Counted from the stretch's first letter, positions 34,531 through 43,574 are shown. The stretch is 64,000 nt of DNA from Winogradskyella flava (GCF_014243395.1 NZ_JACLCP010000002.1:496001-560000), one strand, 5' to 3'. A program made the numbers and translations. The notes: generated by a model from the letters alone, not told the origin.

Positions 34531-34550
34531 AGCAAGATTGGAAAAGTGAT
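34531..34550. promoter_or_regulatory. Motif AGCAAGATTGGAAAAGTGAT upstream of the AraC gene
   Basis: Lies 45 nt before the AraC ATG at 34596 and recurs with one change at 31251-31270. Position and recurrence suggest the binding site of the AraC-type regulator acting on its own promoter and on the serine hydrolase region. Binding is inferred, not shown. Confidence 0.45.
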
Positions 34551-34595
34551 TCTCAAGGACTACCTTTAGTTTTGTCTTCATAAAAGCAATAGCAT

Positions 34596-35459
34596 ATGGC
34601 AGAACAACCCAACACCAAACAGTTTTATCAAGAAAATTTAAACCGTGTTGTGGATTATATCCATAAGCATTTAGATGCCAAAATTGATATTGCACATTTA
34701 GCAAAGCTGTCTCATTTTTCGCCTTATCATTTTCATCGCATTACACGAGCTATGCTTGGTGAACCTTTGGGTATGTACATCACAAGAGCACGTGTAGAAA
34801 CTGCCGCTAAAATGATTAGGTATTCAGAAAATTCAATAGAAGAGATAGCCTATAGTGTGGGTTTTGAGACGCCCTCTTCCCTATCTAAAGCGTTTAAAAA
34901 TCATTTTGGAATCTCGCCAAGTGCCCATCGCAACAAAAAAGAATTCATCATTAAAAAACGGAACACCATGAAGACAACAGATTTAAACATTAAGAAACCA
35001 AAAATCCAAGACCTAGACAACCAAAACTGCCTGTACTACACCATGCATGGCGCTTATCAAAACTTAGACTATGCAGGTGCTTGGGAAAAACTTTGGGGAG
35101 AAATTAAAGCCCAAAAATTATTTACCAAAGGCATTAAAATGATAGGCTTGCCTCACGATGACCCAAAGGCTACTGATCCTAACAAAACACGCTATGATGC
35201 TTGTCTCATTATTCATAAGGATGCGCAACCCAAGGGTGATGTTGGTGTCAAAACACTTAAAGGTGGAAAATTTGCCATCTTCTTGTACCAAGGCAGTTAC
35301 AAGTACTTCGCCGAGGTCTATGACCATATGTTTAACGAGTGGTTACTCAACTCGGATTATGAGCTGAGAGATGCACCTTGCAGAGAACGGTATATCAGCC
35401 ATCCAGACCGTGTAGCGGAAGAGAAATTAAAGACGGAGTTTTATATTCCTATAAAGTAA
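34596..35459 (+). CDS. AraC family regulator with GyrI-like effector domain
   Basis: 287 aa. N-terminal double helix-turn-helix (about 15-112): DIAHLAKLSHFSPYHFHRI and IEEIAYSVGFETPSSLSKAF. C-terminal GyrI-like/SOUL-like small-molecule domain (about 135-287) ending in CRERYISHPDRV and EFYIPIK, as in the Rob/BmrR-type multidrug-responsive regulators. Probably autoregulated through the motif at 34531. Neighbours downstream are a repeat block and the ECF42/YCII pair. Confidence 0.92.
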   Translation: MAEQPNTKQFYQENLNRVVDYIHKHLDAKIDIAHLAKLSHFSPYHFHRITRAMLGEPLGMYITRARVETAAKMIRYSENSIEEIAYSVGFETPSSLSKAFKNHFGISPSAHRNKKEFIIKKRNTMKTTDLNIKKPKIQDLDNQNCLYYTMHGAYQNLDYAGAWEKLWGEIKAQKLFTKGIKMIGLPHDDPKATDPNKTRYDACLIIHKDAQPKGDVGVKTLKGGKFAIFLYQGSYKYFAEVYDHMFNEWLLNSDYELRDAPCRERYISHPDRVAEEKLKTEFYIPIK

Positions 35460-35476
35460 ATATATACTTTGATGAT

Positions 35477-35620
35477 GTCAGTTCGAGTGATTCTGAAGTA
35501 TGAAGAATCGTATCGAGAACCATTTCACTTGCAAAGCTTCTCGATACAAAATCCCTAAAAAAAAGGAATTTCACTCGAAGTGACATTAAACTACCTTATT
35601 TCAGAATCACTCGAACTGAC
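35477..35620. repeat. Large interspersed palindromic repeat
   Basis: Outer perfect 21-bp inverted arms at 35477-35497 and 35600-35620; inside, GTATCGAGAAC at 35510-35520 pairs imperfectly with 35537-35547, and the 18-base repeat of 4413-4430 occurs at 35571-35588. Bases 35477-35520 are the inverted 42-of-44 match to 24269-24312. It fills the gap between convergent AraC and ECF42 genes and could also act as their terminator. Confidence 0.85.
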
Positions 35621-35633
35621 AAAATTTTGAACA

Positions 35634-36875
35634 TTAGGACCTTTGCCAAGAAGCAAATTTCTTTTGCAAATACTCTTTCTCTAAGGAATTTGTTACATGG
35701 CTTAAGGCTTCCTCTAAATGTTCTAGAGCTCCTTCAAGATTATCAATGGCTTTATAATAATCTGCTTTGGCAGCATAATATAAATAAGCACGTTGCTCTA
35801 AAGTCTCTGGTTGCAAGTTTTTGAAATAAGCCTCAGCTTTTTCATAATCTTTATTCTGAATAGAAATGACAGCCATAGTCAATACATGAGATGGCATAGG
35901 TTGAATATTATAAAGTGCTTCATACCATTGTAAGATTTTGTTCCAATCAGTATCCTCAAAAGTTTTAGCGCGTAAATGTTCTGCTGCTATGGCAGCTTCA
36001 TAATGATAACATGAAAAATCATTGGTTTCGACTGCTTTATGCATCATTGTATTTCCCAATTGTACTAATGGAAAATGCCATAAGGCTCTATCTTGTTGTT
36101 TTAAGTCCAGTACTTCATTATTCACGTTGGTTTTGGCAGACAATCGTGCTGAATGAAAACACATCAATGCGAAGAGTGCATATACTTCTGGTAATCTGGT
36201 GTCTTTGCGCGTTAACAGTAGTTGGCATAAGCGCATGGCTTCACCACATAAATCTTCTCTAATGAGTTGTTTTTTGGTATTGGAGTGAAAGCCCTCGTTA
36301 AAAATAAGATATAGGACTTCCATAACGCTTTCTATGCGCTCGGATAAATCCTTTCCTTGTGGGATATAGAATTTTATAGCTTCCTTTTTAATGGCTTTTC
36401 TGGCACGCAGTAATCTTTTTTTAATTGTGTCTTCTTTGGTCAATAATGCTGAAGCAATTTCCTTAATACTGAATCCTGATACCGTCCTTAGCGCAAATGA
36501 AATACGATCCCTAGGATCTAGTTTTGGATGGCAAGCCGTAAAAATCATTCGAAGTTGCGCGTCTTCAATTTCAGCATCCAAAAATAGCTCATTAATCGCT
36601 ATAGCATCCGTACCTGTAGCGAATGAAGTCGATCGTTTCTTTTGTGATTTAAGTGTTCGGAAAATATCCAAGACTCTATTCTTGGCCGCTTTTGTAAGCC
36701 AAGCTTCAGGGTGCTCTGGTCTTTGTTTTCGCCAAGATAGGCTGGCTTTAAGAAATGTGTCTTGTACAGCATCTTCTATAACCTCAAGATGCTCTAAACC
36801 AAAGATTCGGGTTAAAACAGAGACCATCTTTCCACTATGATGGCGAAACAAATGGTCTATGTCTTTAAGTTCCAT
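35634..36875 (-). CDS. ECF42-type RNA polymerase sigma factor with C-terminal TPR domain
   Basis: 413 aa. Sigma regions 2 and 4 occupy about residues 1-170 (VIEDAVQDTFLKASLSWRKQ, PEAWLTKAAKNRVLDIFR, GFSIKEIASALLTKEDTIKKRLLRARKAI); the rest is the long helical/TPR domain of this group (LYLIFNEGFHSN, LYYAAKADYYKAI). ECF42 factors have no anti-sigma; the C-terminal domain controls activity and the partner gene encodes a DGPF/YCII protein. That partner precedes it here with a one-base TAATG overlap. Confidence 0.92.
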   Translation of the reverse strand: MELKDIDHLFRHHSGKMVSVLTRIFGLEHLEVIEDAVQDTFLKASLSWRKQRPEHPEAWLTKAAKNRVLDIFRTLKSQKKRSTSFATGTDAIAINELFLDAEIEDAQLRMIFTACHPKLDPRDRISFALRTVSGFSIKEIASALLTKEDTIKKRLLRARKAIKKEAIKFYIPQGKDLSERIESVMEVLYLIFNEGFHSNTKKQLIREDLCGEAMRLCQLLLTRKDTRLPEVYALFALMCFHSARLSAKTNVNNEVLDLKQQDRALWHFPLVQLGNTMMHKAVETNDFSCYHYEAAIAAEHLRAKTFEDTDWNKILQWYEALYNIQPMPSHVLTMAVISIQNKDYEKAEAYFKNLQPETLEQRAYLYYAAKADYYKAIDNLEGALEHLEEALSHVTNSLEKEYLQKKFASWQRS

Positions 36876-37222
36876 TATCTATCGAAAACCATAACCTCAC
36901 GAATCTCTACAGTTCCTCCCAAGTCATAATCTGGAAAGTCTTGAGCAATCTCTTGTACAGCATCAAAATCCTTGGCCTCTACCGTGTAATAGCCTCCAAC
37001 AATTTCTTTAACCTCAGCAGAGGTTAAATCCGTAACTGTTCTGTGCTCTCCAGTAATTCGTCTCATTTGAGGGGTCAAAGCCTCTCCTCCTCTTAGGATG
37101 CCTGCTTGTTCCATTTTTTGCCCCCAAGCAAACCATTTTCCCATTCTGCTTTGAAGTTCATCAGGTGAAAGTCCTAATGCAGCATAATCGGCTCCTGTAA
37201 AAATCATCATAAAATTTTTCAT
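36875..37222 (-). CDS. YCII-related (DGPF) protein
   Basis: 115 aa ferredoxin-like fold protein of the YciI/DGPF group: N-terminal KNFMMIFTGADY, the central KMEQAGILRGGEALTP and the C-terminal DFDAVQEIAQDFPDYD-G-G-VEIREV strand. Usually the target and partner of ECF42 sigma factors; exact activity unknown. Overlaps the sigma gene by one base, so translation is coupled. Confidence 0.92.
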   Translation of the reverse strand: MKNFMMIFTGADYAALGLSPDELQSRMGKWFAWGQKMEQAGILRGGEALTPQMRRITGEHRTVTDLTSAEVKEIVGGYYTVEAKDFDAVQEIAQDFPDYDLGGTVEIREVMVFDR

Positions 37223-37343
37223 AAGTTCTAAAATTTAAAAGTTTATACCCTTTAGACGTTGTCCAAGATATAAAAGGGGACAGTTTTCTGAAATTATTTT
37301 ATTTCAGTTTAAATATAGAAACTTTAAATGAGATGATAGGCAA

Positions 37344-37940
37344 CTATTCTAGATCTATAGTTGCACCACTGTTGAGGACAATGTGAATAACACCCAAGTC
37401 TTTGATAAAGACGAGTTCCTTGATTTCTGAATCATTTTGGGTTTGATTGAAACTTACTTTAAAAGCTTCAGGATAGGTAGTGCCATTGAATTGATATGCG
37501 GTCAAATATTCGATAGTGTTGGATGATGAGGATGTTTCACTTGTAAATTTATAAGATGCTGAATACATATTATAACGTACGGTGAATTTAAATCCATTTT
37601 CCTCACCTTGTTTATTAAAGACGGTTTCAATGTAGAATGGAAAATTAAAAAAGTCGTAAGTGACCGTACTACGTTCACTTTCTGAAGCATTACCACAGTC
37701 GTCCCAAATAGTATCTCCAAAATTCTGAAAGTCATGAGTTAAATGAACCTCATCTGAAATACCAATGCTTGAACTTGCTGTTTTGGTAATAATATCAGAA
37801 TTGGTATACCAAGATTGCATTTCTTCTGTTGTCTCCTCAATTACATCCATATCCAAACAAGGCTCACGACAAGCAAGCAGATTTATGAGAACTAGCAACA
37901 TTATTGCATATATATTAATCGATCTGTACATAGTCTCCAT
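37344..37940 (-). CDS. Hypothetical lipoprotein, paralogue of the upstream gene
   Basis: 198 aa. Hydrophobic N-terminus IYAIMLLVLINLLAC with a lipobox Cys, so an exported lipoprotein. Start is ATG at 37940 or 37931. Beta-rich body; the C-terminal part FNGTTYPEAFKV and ELVFIKDLGVIHI resembles INGTIYTDVYRY and EVLFNEASGILRI in the gene upstream, with which it overlaps by 26 nt. Function unknown. Confidence 0.68.
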   Translation of the reverse strand: METMYRSINIYAIMLLVLINLLACREPCLDMDVIEETTEEMQSWYTNSDIITKTASSSIGISDEVHLTHDFQNFGDTIWDDCGNASESERSTVTYDFFNFPFYIETVFNKQGEENGFKFTVRYNMYSASYKFTSETSSSSNTIEYLTAYQFNGTTYPEAFKVSFNQTQNDSEIKELVFIKDLGVIHIVLNSGATIDLE

Positions 37941-38463
37941 TTAAGTAGTTGATTCTTAAAATTCCGCTGGCTTCATTGAAAAGTACTTCCGCAATAGCAA
38001 CATCAACTTGGTTTGAAAAATACCGATAAACGTCTGTATATATTGTACCATTAATTTCTATGGTTTCTAATGGTGTCTCTAAATCGTAATAAAAAAACAG
38101 CCTGTTGATGGTAAGGCCTACATCTATAAATTCAACATCATCGACATAGTTATAACTGCGATTTAAGCTAAGAGCGATATCTAAATTAGGTAGTTCTGAC
38201 GAAAGATCGACATTGTAACTTTCGTAACTCGTATAGTCCTCACAATGTTCTTGGTCAGAGAAGAAACTACTTCTAGTATTTGTGCTTAATTGAAACTGAA
38301 AACCATCATCAGTTATCATATCAACAAGCTGACTATCTGTATAGGGAATCTTGGTTTTTTCTTGGACCGTAAAGGTTATACGATCTATTTCCTCGCCTTT
38401 TCTTAGGCAACAACTTTGATAGGAAAAAACAATAACAAGGAATACAAGAAATTTTGATTTCAT
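37915..38463 (-). CDS. Hypothetical lipoprotein
   Basis: 182 aa, lipoprotein signal MKSKFLVFLVIVFSYQSC with Cys18. The body is acidic and beta-rich with many Asp/Tyr/Ser; the last 50 residues carry the EING-T-Y-DVYRY and FNEASGILRINYLNGDY pattern common to flavobacterial lipoproteins. Overlaps the next gene by 26 nt; both share a transcript. No catalytic motif. Confidence 0.68.
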   Translation of the reverse strand: MKSKFLVFLVIVFSYQSCCLRKGEEIDRITFTVQEKTKIPYTDSQLVDMITDDGFQFQLSTNTRSSFFSDQEHCEDYTSYESYNVDLSSELPNLDIALSLNRSYNYVDDVEFIDVGLTINRLFFYYDLETPLETIEINGTIYTDVYRYFSNQVDVAIAEVLFNEASGILRINYLNGDYVQID

Positions 38464-38673
38464 TAAGACTACTGATTGAATACACTACTTAGATGCTAAA
38501 CCTTAGGAAAGGTTGCGTGCTTAATCAGTGTTTTTAATTCGGTTTAAAAATTCTTCTTCTGTTTCCCAAATATTATAGATAAAGGCTTTAATCGTGAAAA
38601 TAGTTGTTCAGTCGATTATAGTACTAATTACATAATTAAATACTATACTTTTAGCCAAACCAACCTAAAGAAG

Positions 38674-39033
38674 ATGAAATTTATATTTACACTTTTAGTA
38701 ATACTTTCTTTTAATCTTAGCTCTGCACAAAAAACATCTAGTGATGATGGTTTGCACTTTGGTACTGGTATCGTAATTTCTGGACTTACCTATTCCTTAG
38801 TCTATGCAAAAACCAAAAATAAGAGTAAAGCTTTTTGGTATAGTTTAGGCTTATCAACCATGGCTGGCCTAGCTAAAGAAGTATACGATGGCTATATCAT
38901 TACTGGTAGATTTGATAAAAGTGAATTTATAGCGACTGCAGCTGGCGGCATAGCTGCTAGCTTTTCTTTTAATATTTTTACAGGGAAACAAAAGAAAAAG
39001 AAAGAAGAAAAGCTAAAAGTTTCTAATTTATAA
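38674..39033 (+). CDS. YfiM-like small membrane-associated protein
   Basis: 119 aa, signal sequence 1-18 (SSAQ), then glycine-rich hydrophobic segments GTGIVISGLTYSLVYAKT and FIATAAGGIAASFSFNIF with AKEVYDGY between, matching the YfiM/DUF2279-like pattern of small outer-membrane or periplasmic proteins. Lys-rich tail. Its 3' end overlaps the convergent nitronate monooxygenase gene by 11 nt. Function unknown. Confidence 0.72.
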   Translation: MKFIFTLLVILSFNLSSAQKTSSDDGLHFGTGIVISGLTYSLVYAKTKNKSKAFWYSLGLSTMAGLAKEVYDGYIITGRFDKSEFIATAAGGIAASFSFNIFTGKQKKKKEEKLKVSNL

Positions 39034-39979
39034 GTTTTGCTACAATGTCCTTAACTGGCAGAATTTCCTTAGTATGCTCAATACTGGGTCCTGCAACCCA
39101 AACTGTTTTATAGGTGGCTTTCTTTGCGGCCTTTTCGGTGGCTTTCATCCCAATTGAAAAACGGACCATTTTTACCCATTTTTTAAGTTTGCGATTCTTA
39201 TTTAATAAATTTTCTAGCCATGTGGCCTTTGTCCCTATTTTTTGAACATAGGGTGTATTAATCACCGTACAAGGTGTTCCAGAAATACGCTCGGTCATTA
39301 TGATGTCATCGGCACCATAATCGACACAAGCTTGTTTGTACTCTTCTGTTACACCAGCTTCCAGGGACGCAATAAATGGACTACCAACTGAAACGCCTGC
39401 AGCACCATAGCTCAACATCTTATCTATATCAGCTTTACAACCCACACCTCCTGCAGAAATCACAGGAATAGATAATTCTTTATTCAACAAACTGGTCAAT
39501 TCCTCTGGAGAAAGATTTCCTCTATGGCCTCCAGCCTCATTATTTACGGCAATGGCTGCATCTGCACCAAGACTTTCGACTTTCTTTGCAAACCTCAAAT
39601 CCGTAACATCACAAAATACCTTTATGCCAGCAGCATGTGCTTGGCGAATAGTTTCTTCAGGACTTCCTAAAGATGTTATTATGAAATCGCAGCCTTCTTC
39701 GCACAATACCTCTAACTGACCTCTATATTTGATGTTGGATTTATTGACAATAAGGTTAAAACCAAAAGAACCGCCTTCAACTTTATTGGCTTGAAGCTCT
39801 TTAATTGCTGTTCTCAAATCTTCTAATGTCCTGTAGTTTAATGCAGGAATACATCCAGCAATACCAGCTTTCATTGCCTCAGTTACCATTGCCACATTCG
39901 ACACTAAAAACATAGGTGCCTGGATAATTGGATATGTTATGTTTAGAAGTTCGGTTAGTTTTGTTTGCATAGTTCTCAT
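39023..39979 (-). CDS. Nitronate monooxygenase / 2-nitropropane dioxygenase family
   Basis: FMN-dependent TIM-barrel oxidoreductase, 318 aa. FMN and active-site motifs: IIQAPMFLVSN, the AVNNEAGGHRG His loop, VISAGGVGCKADI and GAAGVSVGSPFIAS. Members oxidise alkyl nitronates or act as enoyl reductases. ATG at 39979 or 39970. Monocistronic by spacing. Convergent overlap of 11 nt with the YfiM-like gene. Confidence 0.9.
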   Translation of the reverse strand: MRTMQTKLTELLNITYPIIQAPMFLVSNVAMVTEAMKAGIAGCIPALNYRTLEDLRTAIKELQANKVEGGSFGFNLIVNKSNIKYRGQLEVLCEEGCDFIITSLGSPEETIRQAHAAGIKVFCDVTDLRFAKKVESLGADAAIAVNNEAGGHRGNLSPEELTSLLNKELSIPVISAGGVGCKADIDKMLSYGAAGVSVGSPFIASLEAGVTEEYKQACVDYGADDIIMTERISGTPCTVINTPYVQKIGTKATWLENLLNKNRKLKKWVKMVRFSIGMKATEKAAKKATYKTVWVAGPSIEHTKEILPVKDIVAKLIN

Positions 39980-40053
39980 ATTAGGTTTCGGTAGTGCAGA
40001 ACCTGAAATTTCACTTCAAATATACTAAAATTTATTATGCACGCATAATAGTT

Positions 40054-41283
40054 TTATTCTAAGAAACGATAATAGCCACATTTTAAATAGGCACCTTCAG
40101 GAAATGTGACAGGATGATCGATGTCGTGCTTTGTTTTTAGTATAGTTTCAAACAGTTTAGGCTGTGCATTCAAAACACGTTGGTTTAAATCAAAAAACGC
40201 CTGAGCAAGAACCCTTGAGGAACATGATGCCAAAACTAACAATCCATTTTTGGTCGTAAGCCTTGCCCCTAGTTCGGCCAATTGCGCATATTTCTTCTTA
40301 GCTAAGTCAATATCTGATTGTTGCTTGGCAAAACTAGGTGGGTCAATCACTACAACATCGAATCGCTTACCTCTTTTTATTAGGTTTTTCATCTCTACAA
40401 ACGCGTCTCCAGAAATGGTTTTATGGATTCCCGTATAATCATTTAATTTTCCATTTTCCCTTGCCATGTCTAAAGCCTGCTTGCTAATATCCAAACTCGT
40501 CACTTCCTCCGCTCCGTTTGCTAAGGCCTGAACTGAAAATCCGCCAGCATAAGAAAATACATCCAATACGGTTTTACCTCTGCTTAACTCACCTACCCTC
40601 TTTCTATTTGCTCTATGATCTAAAAAATACCCTGTCTTATGACCTTTAATGACATTTGCCGAAAATTTCACACCATGTTCAATAAATTCAACAACGTCAT
40701 TATTCAGAGTTCCATTGATGATATCTCCATCTTTTAAGTTATGATTTGGACTATTTTGGAGATTTCTACTCAAACGCATAACTAAAGTTTCAGCGTTAGA
40801 AATTTCCTGTAGACTCTCTAGAATGGCCTGTAAATAAGGCAACCAAATCTCAGCATATAGTTTTACTACCAGAACTGTATCATACACATCGGCAATCAAT
40901 CCTGGGAAACCATCATTCTCTCCAAATAGCAAACGATAGCTATTAGTATTCGTTTCTAATAGTTCTAAACGCTTATCGAATGCATTTTTAATCTTATGAT
41001 GAAAAAAATCTGAATTAATTTCGACCTTAGTCTCTGCATTATGGATCATTTTGATACGTATTGGTGACTTAGCGTCATATAATCCAATACCAACAACTTT
41101 ATTTTTATTCTTACTAAATATAATTGCCAAATCACCCGTTTTAGCATCATCATTGATCTTTACAATACTATTGGAAAATACCCAAGGATGGCCTTTAACG
41201 ACCGATTGCTCGCCCTTGGCATTGAGTTTTATAGCGAGGTTTTTTGGTTTTTCAATTGCTTTAAAAGACCTTTTAAATGCCAT
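40054..41283 (-). CDS. rlmI: Class I SAM-dependent rRNA methyltransferase (RlmI-like)
   Basis: 409 aa. N-terminal PUA domain (GHPWVFSNSI, GLYDAKSPIRIKMI), an EEHD-like middle domain, and a Rossmann methyltransferase with GYFLDHRANR, VLDVFSYAGGFSV (SAM loop I) and VVIDPPSFAK. Expected to methylate C5 of a 23S rRNA cytosine (C1962 in E. coli); the catalytic Cys is in LASCSSR. Single gene with 214 nt upstream. Confidence 0.9.
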   Translation of the reverse strand: MAFKRSFKAIEKPKNLAIKLNAKGEQSVVKGHPWVFSNSIVKINDDAKTGDLAIIFSKNKNKVVGIGLYDAKSPIRIKMIHNAETKVEINSDFFHHKIKNAFDKRLELLETNTNSYRLLFGENDGFPGLIADVYDTVLVVKLYAEIWLPYLQAILESLQEISNAETLVMRLSRNLQNSPNHNLKDGDIINGTLNNDVVEFIEHGVKFSANVIKGHKTGYFLDHRANRKRVGELSRGKTVLDVFSYAGGFSVQALANGAEEVTSLDISKQALDMARENGKLNDYTGIHKTISGDAFVEMKNLIKRGKRFDVVVIDPPSFAKQQSDIDLAKKKYAQLAELGARLTTKNGLLVLASCSSRVLAQAFFDLNQRVLNAQPKLFETILKTKHDIDHPVTFPEGAYLKCGYYRFLE

Positions 41284-41498
41284 TATTTTAATTAGATAAG
41301 AATGTGTTAGAGATAACTATATCGCACAAAAATAGCTTTAAAAGCGACAATAATTTGGTATTTAATGGATGAAATTGATGCGTTTAGCGTAATTTATGCT
41401 ATAATTATATACTTATTAAATATCTTCGAAGTTTAACCAAATCTACTTTGACATTGAAATTATTGATTTTAATAAGTTCTTTTGTCAATACTTAAGAA

Positions 41499-42164
41499 AT
41501 GAAAAATATTTTAATCTACGGTGCCTCAGGTCATTCCAAAATGATAGTGGATATTCTTCATAAAAAGAATGATTATAGAATAGTTGGTTTTGCTGATTGT
41601 TATAAATCTACTAATGATTCTATTTGTGGCTATAAAATATTGGGGGATTTCAATGCGCTTAAAGAAATCATTAATAAGTATAATGTAGATGGTATCATTA
41701 TTTGTATTGGTGACAATTATACAAGGCAAAATTTATATAATAACATTATTAAAGTTGCTCCTAATGTTGAATTTATCTCTGCAGTGCATCCTAGTGCCAT
41801 TATAGCTGAGCATATTAATATCCCTGAAGGTACAGTAATAATGGCCGGAGTTATAGTAAATGCCAATTCAAAAATAGGTAGGTTTTGTATCCTTAACACT
41901 AGGTCTTCTTTAGGTCATGACTCTGAGATGCATGATTTTTCAAGTATAGCATCAAATGTTACTATAGGTGGCAATGTTAAGATTGGACATTGCTCAGCAA
42001 TTTGTCTTAGCACAACCGTTATTCAGAACATAGTTATTGGAGACAATACCGTAGTCGGCGCAGCTTCATTGGTCTTAAAGTCAATTGATAACAATAAGTT
42101 AGCTTATGGAAATCCGATAAATACAATAAAAGAAAGAAAACCTGACTCTCAATACCTTGGTTAA
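41499..42164 (+). CDS. NeuD/PglD-like sugar O/N-acetyltransferase
   Basis: 221 aa. N-terminal Rossmann-like PglD_N domain (ILIYGASGHSKMIVDIL) and C-terminal left-handed beta helix with hexapeptide repeats (NTRSSLGHDSEMHDF with the catalytic His, VTIGGNVKIGHCS, IVIGDNTVVGAASLVL). Acetylates sialic acid or a UDP-amino sugar of surface glycans. Stands apart from any glycan cluster; its stop shares four bases (TTAA) with the convergent CapK-like gene. Confidence 0.88.
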   Translation: MKNILIYGASGHSKMIVDILHKKNDYRIVGFADCYKSTNDSICGYKILGDFNALKEIINKYNVDGIIICIGDNYTRQNLYNNIIKVAPNVEFISAVHPSAIIAEHINIPEGTVIMAGVIVNANSKIGRFCILNTRSSLGHDSEMHDFSSIASNVTIGGNVKIGHCSAICLSTTVIQNIVIGDNTVVGAASLVLKSIDNNKLAYGNPINTIKERKPDSQYLG

Positions 42165-43447
42165 ACATAGTATTCATTAACTACTTCACGCCTTTTACCT
42201 GAAGCCAGTAGAGGAATTTCGCTTACATAATTAATTTTAATGTCAGCGTCCTCTCCAAAATATTTCTTGTACTCTTTAATCATATTGAGTTCATCAACCT
42301 GAGTAGTAGTGTTGAGGTTGATTTCGTAATTTTTTTGACCTTTTTGTACTAGTTGAAATTGCTTAAACTCTCCATAATTACAAAGCTTAGCAGAAAGATG
42401 AGAAGGTACTAAGTTTCCTTGGGTATCATAAAGTAAATCGAGTTTTCTACCGTAAATTTCAGAAAAATATGGTCTGTTTTCTGAATCAACTTCTAGTGTT
42501 CCTATATCTCCCGTGTCATATCTAATGATAGGAGTTGCTTTATTATACAAATCTGTAATAACAATTCTTCCCTGCTCTCCATATTTTAATTTCCTATCCG
42601 CTTCTAAATCAAAAATTTCTACCACATAACTCGAACTATTAAGTATAAAATTTGAGTTTTCATGATTATTTTGTTGGGCTATAATACCGTTTTCGTTATT
42701 AGAATACCTTGACATAGGATAGATTCCGAAATATTGCTTTACAGCATTTCTAGTATATAAATTCAAAGACTCAGAGATGGTTATTACTGATTTAGTCTTA
42801 AATTTAATTGGATTCTCATTTAGTTCATCCAAATGCTTACAAATCTTTTCAAAAGATGAAGCATAACCTATGAAACTTATGCTTTCCCTACTATTATTGA
42901 GCTCAGTTAATAACTTGTCAATTTCTGTATTAGACAAATTAAACACACTCCATGGTAAGATATTTTTCATTCTAAAACCAAATCGCTTTCTATAATTGAG
43001 TTTATCTGACCAAATTTTAATGTACACTAAACGGTTCCCGATTTCAAAATCAGACTTGGAAGAGAAATATATATTATCTGCTATGCTCTTGTTTACCTTA
43101 TCCCTGTCCTGATAAATACTAAATGGCGCTCCTGTAGAACCGCTAGTAGAAACTTTTAAGCAGTCTTTAGGTTCAAAACTATGAGACATAAAATTCTCTA
43201 GGTTGTCTCGAATCATGTTTTTATTTACAATGGGGAAATCTTCTAATTTGGCATAGTTTTTATCCATGTAGAATGAAGTAGTTTTTGAGGCGTGGTTCAA
43301 AAGTTCTTTCAGTCTATTAGCATTCTCAGTTTCTGCCCATTTACGGTCCTTAGTTTCTAAGATATTACTCGTAAAACGCAATGCAATCTTTAATGGATTT
43401 CCTTTTAATCTATCTAGTGCCCAAAATATGCAACTCCTTAAATTCAA
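42161..43447 (-). CDS. CapK-like AMP-binding protein (phenylacetate--CoA ligase family)
   Basis: 428 aa adenylate-forming protein. The P-loop STSGSTGAPF, the RYSNNENGIIAQQ segment and RYDTGDIGTL match the CapK/PaaK-like family found in capsule loci, where members attach acyl or amino-acid groups to polysaccharide. The C-terminal lysine motif GKRREV is present. With the NeuD-like gene it forms a convergent pair likely modifying a surface polymer. Not a true PaaK by context. Confidence 0.82.
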   Translation of the reverse strand: MNLRSCIFWALDRLKGNPLKIALRFTSNILETKDRKWAETENANRLKELLNHASKTTSFYMDKNYAKLEDFPIVNKNMIRDNLENFMSHSFEPKDCLKVSTSGSTGAPFSIYQDRDKVNKSIADNIYFSSKSDFEIGNRLVYIKIWSDKLNYRKRFGFRMKNILPWSVFNLSNTEIDKLLTELNNSRESISFIGYASSFEKICKHLDELNENPIKFKTKSVITISESLNLYTRNAVKQYFGIYPMSRYSNNENGIIAQQNNHENSNFILNSSSYVVEIFDLEADRKLKYGEQGRIVITDLYNKATPIIRYDTGDIGTLEVDSENRPYFSEIYGRKLDLLYDTQGNLVPSHLSAKLCNYGEFKQFQLVQKGQKNYEINLNTTTQVDELNMIKEYKKYFGEDADIKINYVSEIPLLASGKRREVVNEYYV

Positions 43448-43509
43448 TATTGAGGTGATTTGATTAATATAAATCTAGCTAAATTTAGTTCATTATTTCT
43501 ATTCTTTGT

Positions 43510-43548
43510 AAAAAAACGCAATCAATATCTTAATTTGATATTGATTGC
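43510..43548 (-). terminator. Rho-independent terminator of the alcohol dehydrogenase gene
   Basis: Perfect 12-bp arms at 43518-43529 and 43537-43548, seven-base loop, followed on the minus strand by GTTTTTTTAC. It lies 27 nt past the stop of the dehydrogenase gene. Confidence 0.85.
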
Positions 43549-43574
43549 CTCTATTTATTATAAGCTGACCAAAA

